The notes below the pieces were generated by a model. It made no database searches and was not told the origin of the DNA. It saw nothing but the letters and a program-made list of their open reading frames with translations. The position numbers and the translations under genes are program-made. Of a DNA stretch of 64,000 bases, positions 1-6,452 are shown in pieces; positions within the stretch are counted from its first letter, which is position 1, and each line of letters starts with the position of its first letter. The stretch spans positions 744,001 to 808,000 of the forward strand of contig NZ_PVNG01000001.1 in assembly GCF_003001935.1 (NCBI RefSeq). The letters are read 5' to 3'. This stretch comes from Nonomuraea fuscirosea (GTDB lineage Bacteria; Actinomycetota; Actinomycetes; Streptosporangiales; Streptosporangiaceae).

Positions 1-428
1 GCCAAAGCGAGCAGGGCCAAGGCCAGGGAGTACAGGGCCAGGGCCAGGGCCAGGGAATGCGTGGTCAAGGCGTGCAGGATCGCGGGGTGCCGAGTCACGG
101 CGTACAGGGCGACGGCGTGCAGGGCCACGGTGTAAAGGGTCACGGGGTGCCGAGCGACGGCGAGCAGGGCCAAGGCAAGCAGGGCTACGGCGTGCAGGAT
201 CAAGGAGGGCAGGACCAAGGCGAGCAGGGCTACGGCGTGCAGGATCAAGGAGGGCAGGACCAAGGCGAGCAGGGCTACGGCGTGCAGGGCCAAGGCGTGC
301 AGGTTCGCGGTATGCAGGGCTACGGCATGCGCGGCCAAGGCGTGCAGGACCACGGCGCGCAGGACCACGGCGTGCCGCGTTACGGCGAGCAGGGCCACGG
401 CGAGCAGGGTTACGGTGTGCAGGGGCAG
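1..428 (+). repeat. 15-bp in-frame minisatellite (GVQGQ-type pentapeptides)
   Basis: About 28 imperfect 15-bp units of the type GGCGTGCAGGGCCAC encode pentapeptides such as GVQDQ, GEQGY and GVPSH. Bases 181-225 and 226-270 are a perfect 45-bp tandem duplication (three units), which indicates recent expansion. The array lies within the histidine kinase linker and starts outside the window. Confidence 0.92.
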
Positions 429-830
429 TTGGCTGCTGTGGCGCCTGGTCTGTCGGAACTTGGTCGGCTTGTGGCGATGACGACGGATGCCGGTGTGCAC
501 GTCGAGGTGCGTCGGCTGGGTGAACGGCGTCCGCTGCCGCCGGAGATCGACGTCTCGGCCTACCGCATCATCCAGGAGGCGATCACCAACGTCGTGCGGC
601 ACGCCGGCACGAGCCGGTGCCGGGTGTCGATCGACTACCGGGACGAGGAGCTGGCCGTCGAGATCCTCGACGAGGGACGCGGCCCCCGTCGCAGGTCGGA
701 GGGCGGTTACGGCCTGGTCGGGATGCGGGAGCGGGCTAACCTGCTGCGGGGGAGCTTCTCCGCGGGGCCGCGTGCCGAGGGCGGCTTCCGGGTCGCGGCC
801 AGCCTGCCCTTGAGCGCGGAGGTGCGATGA
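1..830 (+). CDS. NarL-family sensor histidine kinase, 3' part, with repeat-expanded linker
   Basis: The reading frame is open from the left edge, so the true start and the sensor and His-box parts lie outside the window. From about base 440 it encodes a typical HATPase_c domain. The segment AYRIIQEAITNVVRHAG is the N box, LDEGRG the G1 box, and GYGLVGMRERANLL the G2 region. Just upstream, the usual linker motif (PGLSELGRLVAMTTDAGVHV) is present. Between that motif and the unseen His-box domain lies a Gly/Gln-rich stretch of about 140 residues with a five-residue period. The kinase should phosphorylate the response regulator that follows, whose ATG overlaps this stop by four bases. The repeat sits exactly where this family has a variable linker. 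The family assignment is secure; the signal sensed is unknown. Confidence 0.85.
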   Translation, partial: QSEQGQGQGVQGQGQGQGMRGQGVQDRGVPSHGVQGDGVQGHGVKGHGVPSDGEQGQGKQGYGVQDQGGQDQGEQGYGVQDQGGQDQGEQGYGVQGQGVQVRGMQGYGMRGQGVQDHGAQDHGVPRYGEQGHGEQGYGVQGQLAAVAPGLSELGRLVAMTTDAGVHVEVRRLGERRPLPPEIDVSAYRIIQEAITNVVRHAGTSRCRVSIDYRDEELAVEILDEGRGPRRRSEGGYGLVGMRERANLLRGSFSAGPRAEGGFRVAASLPLSAEVR

Positions 831-1975
831 CCGTCCGTGTCGTCCTGGCCGACGACCAGCCGCTGATCCGGGCCGCCCTGCAGATGGTCATCTCCGACGC
901 CGCCGACCTCGAACTCGTCGGCGAGGCCGCGACCGGGCTCGACGCCGTCCAACTGGTCGGGGAGTTGGAACCTGATGTCGTGGTGATGGACATCCGTATG
1001 CCCGTCATGGACGGCATCGAGGCCACCCGGCTGATCGCCCAGGGCTCCAGTGGGGCCCGCGTCATCGTCCTGACCACGTTCGACGAGGACGACTACGTCT
1101 TCGGCGCGCTCCGGGCGGGCGCGTCAGGGTTCCTGGTCAAGGACATGGCCCTGGACGACATCCTCACCGCGATCCGCGTCGTGGCCGCCGGCGACGCCCT
1201 GATCGCGCCAGGTGTCACCCGGAGACTGATCGAGACGTTCGCCAACCATCCCGCACCCGATCCCGCATCGGATCACGCGTCAAGTTCCGGACCGGCTCCC
1301 TCACTGCGTCCCGCGTCGGGTCCTGCGTCGGCTCCCGCGCAGCGTCCCGGATCGGATCACGGATCGGATCCCGCGTCGGATCCTGTGCTGGGTTCCGCAC
1401 TGAGTTCCGGACCGGCCCCCGCGCTGCGTCCCGCGCAGCGTCCCGGATCGGCTCCCGCGTCGGACCCTGTGCCAGGTTCGGCGTCGGATCCTGTGCCAGG
1501 TTTGGCGTTGTGTCCCGGATCGGGCCTCGTGTCGGGTTCTGCGCCGCGTCTTGGCTCGGGTTCCGGGTCGGATCCCGTGTCGGGTTCCGGATCGGGTCCT
1601 GTACCGGGGTCGGCGTCGGGTCCCGGATCGCGTCCTGGATCGGGTTCCGCTCCGAGTTTCGGATCGGCCCCCGCGCTCCGTCCCGCATTGGGTCCTGCCT
1701 CAGGTTCCACGTCGGGTCCCACGTCGGGTTCTGCAAGGCATCGCGCGTCCGATCGTGCATCGGGGGAGTTGGAGGGGGTCACGGAGCGTGAACGTGAGGT
1801 GCTCACGTTGATCGCGCGCGGACTGACCAATAGCGAGATAGCCGCCGACCTGGTCATCAGTGTCGCCACCGTCAAGGCGTACGTGGGACGGCTGCTGACC
1901 AAGCTCGATGCGCGTGATCGGGTTCAGCTCGTCATCCTCGCCTACGAGGCGGGACTGGTGACGCCGTCGAAGTGA
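827..1975 (+). CDS. NarL/FixJ-family response regulator with repeat-expanded linker
   Basis: This is a DNA-binding response regulator and partner of the preceding kinase, to which it is coupled by an ATGA overlap. The receiver domain covers residues 1 to about 120, with acidic residues D9/D10, phospho-acceptor D55, T83/T84 and K105. The LuxR-type helix-turn-helix covers about residues 315-378 (ERERE, GLTNSEIA, TVKAYVGRLL). Family members are usually about 215 residues. This one has 382 because a Pro/Ser/Gly/Ala/Asp-rich stretch (about residues 142-310) with a four-residue period separates the two domains. All other frames through the array are also largely open, as expected for a 12-bp repeat. 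Function of the core domains is confident; target genes are unknown. Confidence 0.9.
   Translation: MTVRVVLADDQPLIRAALQMVISDAADLELVGEAATGLDAVQLVGELEPDVVVMDIRMPVMDGIEATRLIAQGSSGARVIVLTTFDEDDYVFGALRAGASGFLVKDMALDDILTAIRVVAAGDALIAPGVTRRLIETFANHPAPDPASDHASSSGPAPSLRPASGPASAPAQRPGSDHGSDPASDPVLGSALSSGPAPALRPAQRPGSAPASDPVPGSASDPVPGLALCPGSGLVSGSAPRLGSGSGSDPVSGSGSGPVPGSASGPGSRPGSGSAPSFGSAPALRPALGPASGSTSGPTSGSARHRASDRASGELEGVTEREREVLTLIARGLTNSEIAADLVISVATVKAYVGRLLTKLDARDRVQLVILAYEAGLVTPSK
1251..1755 (+). repeat. 12-bp in-frame minisatellite in response regulator linker
   Basis: About 40 degenerate 12-bp units (type TCGGATCCCGCG or TCGGGTTCCGGA) encode tetrapeptides such as GSGS, SDPV and SGPA. The reverse strand of the same array reads DPTR/NPAQ tetrads, which confirms the 12-base period. 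The array has no frame-disrupting unit, so length changes have stayed in multiples of three. Confidence 0.9.
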
Positions 1976-2104
1976 TGGTCAACGTCTGCATTGCGCACGT
2001 GCCACCACGCACTTGCCGCCGCCACCTGCCGCCGCGCCACTTGGCACCGCGCTACCTGGCTCCGCATAGGCCGACGCTGGTCTGATCTGGGCGTCGTGCG
2101 GGGT

Positions 2105-3010
2105 TCAGCCTGGTGGGATTCTGGGTTTCATGATGGCTGTGGGGGTTACCGCGACCGGGCACCAGGCTTCGAGTAGCGCGGTCTGGGTGACCGGGCCCAG
2201 GAGCAGGGTGGGGGGAGATTCGTTGCCCCGGTTGCCGAGTACGAGGAGTGTGGCGTCTCTGGCCGCGTCGAGCAGGGCGCGTTGCGGGCGTTCGGTGACG
2301 AACTCGGTGATCACCGGTACGTCGGGGCGCCTCTGGGACAGGTGTGCGGTGACCTCGCGGAAGCGGGCCTCGGCTCCCCGGCGCAGTGCGCGGGAGTCCA
2401 CGAACGGGAGCGGTTCCGGCCAGGACGACGATCCGCAGTCGGTCCAGCAGCACAGCACCGTCACGGTGCCGAGGCGTAGCGCGGCCTCGTCCAGGGCGAG
2501 GTCGAGGGCGGCGAGGCCGGCGGGTGAGCCGTCCAGGCCGACCACGATCCTGGCGTCCGGGCCGGTCCTTGGCTGGAGCTCCGGGCGTACGACGACGACC
2601 GGGCCTGAGCAGTGCGCGGCCACCTGGACCGCGGCCGATCCCACCTCCAGGCCGTCGAACCCGCCCTGCCCGCGCAGCCCCAGCACCGTCAGCTCCGCCC
2701 CCCGCCCGACCTCCAGGAGCACCGCGGAGGGCGAGCCCCGGCCGAGGATCCGCCGGACGTCCACGTCGGGGGCGAGTTCACGGGCCCGGCGGACGCCATC
2801 GTCCACGACCTCCTGGGCCACCTGGTCGATCTGCGCCATGAGCTCGTCGGAGAGGGGCTTGAGGGCGTACGGCCAGTGCAGGGCGTGGCAGACCAGCACG
2901 GGGAGACCGCGCAGCCGCGCTTCCTCGACCGCCCAGATCAGCGCGTGCCGGCTCTCGGGCGAGTCGTCGTAGCCGACCAGGACGGGCCGGTCGGCCAGGC
3001 CATCGCTCAT
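2105..3010 (-). CDS. Universal stress protein, two UspA domains
   Basis: This is a 301-residue tandem-UspA protein beginning MSDGLADRPVLVGYDDS. I chose the ATG at 3010 because GGGAGG precedes it at good spacing. The longer open frame upstream runs through a DNA repeat and has no UspA homology. Both halves carry the ATP-binding signature G-2x-G-9x-G, seen as GLRGQGGFDGLEVG and GNRGNESPPTLLLG. Such proteins bind ATP and are typically induced by hypoxia or stationary phase; several are members of the mycobacterial DosR regulon. It lies tail-to-tail with the preceding two-component genes and downstream of the P-type ATPase on the same strand. Confidence 0.92.
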   Translation of the reverse strand: MSDGLADRPVLVGYDDSPESRHALIWAVEEARLRGLPVLVCHALHWPYALKPLSDELMAQIDQVAQEVVDDGVRRARELAPDVDVRRILGRGSPSAVLLEVGRGAELTVLGLRGQGGFDGLEVGSAAVQVAAHCSGPVVVVRPELQPRTGPDARIVVGLDGSPAGLAALDLALDEAALRLGTVTVLCCWTDCGSSSWPEPLPFVDSRALRRGAEARFREVTAHLSQRRPDVPVITEFVTERPQRALLDAARDATLLVLGNRGNESPPTLLLGPVTQTALLEAWCPVAVTPTAIMKPRIPPG

Positions 3011-3020
3011 CTCGCCGCCT

Positions 3021-3135
3021 CCCTGAGCGGAACCGTCTGCTCTTCCTGAGCGGATCCGTTGCTCTTGAGCGGATCCGTCTGCTCCTGATCGGATCCGTCT
3101 GCTGCTGGGCGGATCCGTCTGCTCCTGATCGGATG
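3021..3135. repeat. ~20-bp tandem repeat directly upstream of a universal stress gene
   Basis: Six imperfect copies of a 17-22 bp unit (core GCGGATCCGTCTGCTC) end about 10 bases before the start codon of the minus-strand universal stress gene. They abut its ribosome binding site, so the array lies in its 5' leader or promoter. The repeated GGATCC core is conspicuous. Confidence 0.85.
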
Positions 3136-3248
3136 GACTTTCCCCGGACCATGGGGACAAGGCCCGTACGCGCGCAAAGGCCTGACCATGTCTTGCTTGC
3201 CTCGCCCGGAGTTTGGCGAAGAGAGCCGCTGGCGAAGGGCGTGAGGCG

Positions 3249-3367
3249 CGGTCGCTTCTCAGCGGACGGTCACGGTCTCCTCTCAGTGGCCGGACGCGGT
3301 CCGCTGTCAGTGGCCGGTCGCGGTCACCTTCAAGCGTCGGACGCGGTTTTCTCTCAGCGGCCGATCG
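3249..3367. repeat. 24-bp tandem repeat spanning the stop codon of the P-type ATPase gene
   Basis: Five copies of a 23-24 bp unit of the type CGGTCTCCTCTCAGTGGCCG, starting at 3249, 3273, 3297, 3321 and 3344. The last copy contains the minus-strand stop codon (3354-3356) of the ATPase gene, so the array forms its 3' end and 3' flank. Confidence 0.88.
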
Positions 3368-6146
3368 TTTGCGGGCCGGCCGAGGCCGGGCGGGGCGAGG
3401 GGTGCAGGATGCGGTCGAGGCGGGCGGCGGCGTAGCCGAGTACGGAGAGCGCGGTGACGATCAGCAGGTCGCCCGCCTCCAGCGGCTGAGTGCCGAGGAG
3501 CTGGCGCAGTGGCGGCGCGTACAGGGCCGCCAGTTGCAGGACGAACGCGCCGGCGACGGCGAACAGCAGCATGGGGTTGGCCAGGGTTCCCGGCCGGGTT
3601 CTGGAGCCGAGCGCGACGCCGAGTTGAGTCGCGCCGAGAGCGAAGAAGGCCATGCTCTGCCACGGCCGTCCGGTCGCCGCGGCCCAGACGGCGATGCCCA
3701 GGGTGACGGCGGTGAGGACGATGCCGATCCGGACGACGCGCTGCCACAGGCCCGCGCCGAGAATGCTCTGGCCGGGTGGCCGGGGCGGGGCGGCCATGGC
3801 TCCGGGGACGGTGGGTTCGCCGCCCAGGGCCACGCCGGGCAGGCCGTGGGTGAGCAGGTTGATCCACAGGATCTGGGCGGGAAGCAGGGGGAGCGGGAGG
3901 CCGGCGAACGGGCCCAGCAGCATCACGGCGATCTCGGCGGTGCCGCCGGACAGGCCGTAGACGAGGAAGCGGCGGATGTTGGCGTACACGCGGCGGCCCT
4001 CCTCGACGGCAGCCACCACGGTGTCGAGGTTGTCGTCGGCGAGGACCAGGTCGGCCGCCTGGCGCGCCACCTCGGTGCCGCGTCTGCCCATGGCCACGCC
4101 GATGTCGGCGCGGCGGAGCGCGGGGCCGTCGTTGACGCCGTCGCCGGTCATGGCCAGGATGCCGCCCTGCTCCTGGAGGCTCTGGACGATGTCGAGCTTC
4201 TGCTCGGGGGTGGCGCGCGCGTAGACGCCGGTCTGTCCCCGGTCTCGGTCCTGGTCGAGGGCGCCGGGTTCGCGGCAGTCGACGACCCGATCGCCGTCGG
4301 CGATGATGCCCAGCTCGGTGGCGATGGCGCGGGCGGTGCCGGGGTGGTCGCCGGTGATGAGGATGGGTCTGATGCCGGCTCGCTTGCAGTCGGCGACGGC
4401 GGTGGCGGCGGCCGGGCGCGGCGGGTCCAGGATCGCGATCAGGCCGAGCAGCGACAGGCCGCTCTCCTGGATCGAGTCCGGTAGGGAGTCAAGGTCGGTG
4501 CTCGCCACCGCCAGGACCCGGTAACCGTCCTGGGCGAACCGGTCGGCCCGTGCGGCGGCGCGGGCGAGCAGGTCTGGTTCGTCGATCAGAGCGGGGTGGT
4601 GCAGCAGGGCTTCCGGCGCGCCCTTGCAGACGAGCCGGACGCCGCCGCCGGGCAGGTGGTGCAGGGTGCTCATACGCTTGCGGTCACTGTCGAAGGGCAG
4701 CTCGGCCAGGCGGGGGTAGCGGGCCTGCACGTCCTGACGGTCGAGGCCGAGCTTGGCGGCGGCGGCGAGCAGCGCCGCCTCAGTGGGGTCACCCAGCGCC
4801 ACCCATTCGCCGATGCCCGGTGCCGCCGACCCGCCGGTGCCCGGTGCTCGCGCCGATTCGGCGGAGTCAAGTGTCGCCGGTCCGCCGGTGCCCGGTGCCG
4901 TCGCCCCGCTGGAGCCCGGTGCTGCCCGTTCGCCGGAGCTCAGCGCCGGCGATTCACCGGAAGCCAGTGTTGCCGGTCCGCGGGAGTCTGGTGTTGCCGG
5001 TCTGCCGGTGCCCGGTGCCGCCGACCCGCCGGTGCGCAGTGCCGCCGGTTCGCCGGACGTCCGCGGTGGGGGTGAGAGACGGGCGTCGTTGCAGAGGACT
5101 GCTGCCGTCAGCAGTGCGTCGAAGGTGCCGGGGGCGGTGTCGCTGGTGATCTGGCCCTCCGGGGTGTAGCCGGTGCCGCTGATCGTGGCTTGGGCCGTCG
5201 GGGTCCACAGGTGGCGGGCCACCATGGTGCCCTCGGTCAGGGTGCCGGTTTTGTCGGTGGCGAGGGCCGTGACCGAGCCGAGGGTCTCCACCGCGGGAAG
5301 CTTGCGGACGAGGGCGTTGCGGGCGGCCATCCGGCGTGCGCCCAGGGCCAGGCTCAGCGTCACGACGGCGGGCAGGGACTCGGGTACGGCGGCGACCACC
5401 AGGCTGATGGCGGTGATCACCATCAGCTGCACCGGCTGCCCGCGTACCAGTCCCAGAGCCAGGACCACCGCCGACAGCAGCACGGCGACGCCCGCCAGCA
5501 GTCGGCCGACCCCCACCAGGCGGCGCTGCAGCGGGGTCAGCCCGGTGCTCTTGACCATGAGGGAGGCGATGCGGCCGCTCGCGCTGGCCGCCCCGGTGGC
5601 GGTGACCTGCGCCCGGCCGCGCCCGCGTACCACGACGGTGCCGGAGGAGAGCGGCTCGCCCGCGCGCTTGTCCACCGGCACCGACTCGCCCGTCAGCGCC
5701 GACTCGTCGACGAGCAGGGCCGCCGCCTCGTGCACCTCGGCGTCGGCGGGGACGATGTCGCCCTCGGCCAGGATCAGCAGGTCTCCCACCACGACGTCAC
5801 TGGAGGGGATCTGCCGCTGGCGGCCGTCGCGGACCACCCGCGCCTCCGGGCCGGCGAGCTGTGCCAGGGCCGTGATCGCGCGGTCGGCCCTGACCTCCTG
5901 GACCACTCCGACGGTGGTGTTGACCACGATCACCAGCATGATCACGGTCGCGTCTGGCCAGTCGCCCGTCGTGATGGTCAGCACCGCCGCGATGAGCAGG
6001 ACGATGATGAGCGGGTCGCGCAGTTGCGTGGCGATCCGGCGCCACAAGGGGACGGGAGGCCGCTGCGGGAGCAGGTTCGCGCCGTCGCGCGCCAGTCGTG
6101 CGGCCGCCTCGGCCGACGTCAGCCCAGTCAAAGGCGTCACCGTCAT
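3354..6146 (-). CDS. Cation-transporting P-type ATPase (CtpF/PMA1-like, P2 type)
   Basis: This is a 930-residue membrane pump. An N-terminal cation-ATPase domain leads to the actuator motif LTGES (151-155), the transmembrane PESLPA motif (255-260), the phosphorylation motif DKTGT with D298, KGAPE (508-512) in the nucleotide domain, and TGDGVNDG (667-674) in the hinge. The C-terminal membrane helices follow. PESLPA and the overall layout point to Ca2+/Mg2+/Na+-type P2 pumps, as in mycobacterial CtpF, rather than heavy-metal pumps. The ATG at 6146 follows GGAGG. The nucleotide domain contains an about 88-residue Gly/Ala/Pro/Ser insert (residues 359-446) made of 24-bp repeats. Transported ion is inferred, not shown. 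Confidence 0.92.
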   Translation of the reverse strand: MTVTPLTGLTSAEAAARLARDGANLLPQRPPVPLWRRIATQLRDPLIIVLLIAAVLTITTGDWPDATVIMLVIVVNTTVGVVQEVRADRAITALAQLAGPEARVVRDGRQRQIPSSDVVVGDLLILAEGDIVPADAEVHEAAALLVDESALTGESVPVDKRAGEPLSSGTVVVRGRGRAQVTATGAASASGRIASLMVKSTGLTPLQRRLVGVGRLLAGVAVLLSAVVLALGLVRGQPVQLMVITAISLVVAAVPESLPAVVTLSLALGARRMAARNALVRKLPAVETLGSVTALATDKTGTLTEGTMVARHLWTPTAQATISGTGYTPEGQITSDTAPGTFDALLTAAVLCNDARLSPPPRTSGEPAALRTGGSAAPGTGRPATPDSRGPATLASGESPALSSGERAAPGSSGATAPGTGGPATLDSAESARAPGTGGSAAPGIGEWVALGDPTEAALLAAAAKLGLDRQDVQARYPRLAELPFDSDRKRMSTLHHLPGGGVRLVCKGAPEALLHHPALIDEPDLLARAAARADRFAQDGYRVLAVASTDLDSLPDSIQESGLSLLGLIAILDPPRPAAATAVADCKRAGIRPILITGDHPGTARAIATELGIIADGDRVVDCREPGALDQDRDRGQTGVYARATPEQKLDIVQSLQEQGGILAMTGDGVNDGPALRRADIGVAMGRRGTEVARQAADLVLADDNLDTVVAAVEEGRRVYANIRRFLVYGLSGGTAEIAVMLLGPFAGLPLPLLPAQILWINLLTHGLPGVALGGEPTVPGAMAAPPRPPGQSILGAGLWQRVVRIGIVLTAVTLGIAVWAAATGRPWQSMAFFALGATQLGVALGSRTRPGTLANPMLLFAVAGAFVLQLAALYAPPLRQLLGTQPLEAGDLLIVTALSVLGYAAARLDRILHPSPRPASAGPQTIGR
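4809..5072 (-). repeat. 24-bp in-frame minisatellite inside the ATPase nucleotide-binding domain
   Basis: About 11 imperfect 24-bp units encode octapeptides such as GTGGSAAP, GTGRPATP and GTGGPATL. They lie between LCNDARL and EWVALGDPTEAALL of the N domain. The length is kept in frame and the flanking domain sequence is intact, so the pump is probably functional. Confidence 0.88.
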
Positions 6147-6238
6147 GTCCTCCGTGTTCGCCGCGGTCCTCCGGCCGGCGAACGGCCGCCCGGCTGTGTC
6201 CGCTTCCTACTGTTCGCGAACGTGGACCGCGGCGACCA

Positions 6239-6251
6239 GGGACGTTAGTCC
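6239..6251. promoter_or_regulatory. DosR-like box upstream of the P-type ATPase
   Basis: GGGACGTTAGTCC matches the published mycobacterial DosR core GGGAC-N4-GTCCC except for the last base. It lies about 95 bases upstream of the ATPase start, in the divergent ATPase/phosphoketolase intergenic region (6147-6452), which has no other gene. Binding is inferred from sequence similarity only. Confidence 0.5.
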
Positions 6252-6322
6252 TTTCCCGCCAGGCCGGAAGCACACATCGCGGCTCCCGTCCGAGGCGGGC
6301 GGCCCTAATACCTCCAGCCGTC

Positions 6323-6336
6323 GGGACTTCCGGCCC
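6323..6336. promoter_or_regulatory. Second DosR-like box, upstream of phosphoketolase
   Basis: GGGACTTCCGGCCC preserves the GGGACT left half and the CCC end of the right half of the DosR consensus. It lies about 115 bases upstream of the phosphoketolase ATG. It is weaker than the site at 6239-6251. Confidence 0.42.
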
Positions 6337-6452
6337 TGTCGGAGGGCCCCGGGTTGAGATCGGATGGGAGACGACGGAGAAGCCGTGCCGCTCGACGAAC
6401 GGTCGCGAGCCGGGCACTCCCCGCCCCACCATGCCGAGAAGGGAACGTGCGC

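Noticed and set aside
1215..1760. Reverse-strand open frame of 181 codons and other open frames through the response regulator linker
   Set aside because: They are by-products of the 12-bp repeat, which is open in several frames; amino-acid content is simple tetrapeptide repetition and no ribosome binding site is present.
3153..3165. GGGGACAAGGCCC as a DosR-like box before the first universal stress gene
   Set aside because: The half sites are one to two bases too close and the right half is poor, so it is not better than chance in GC-rich DNA.
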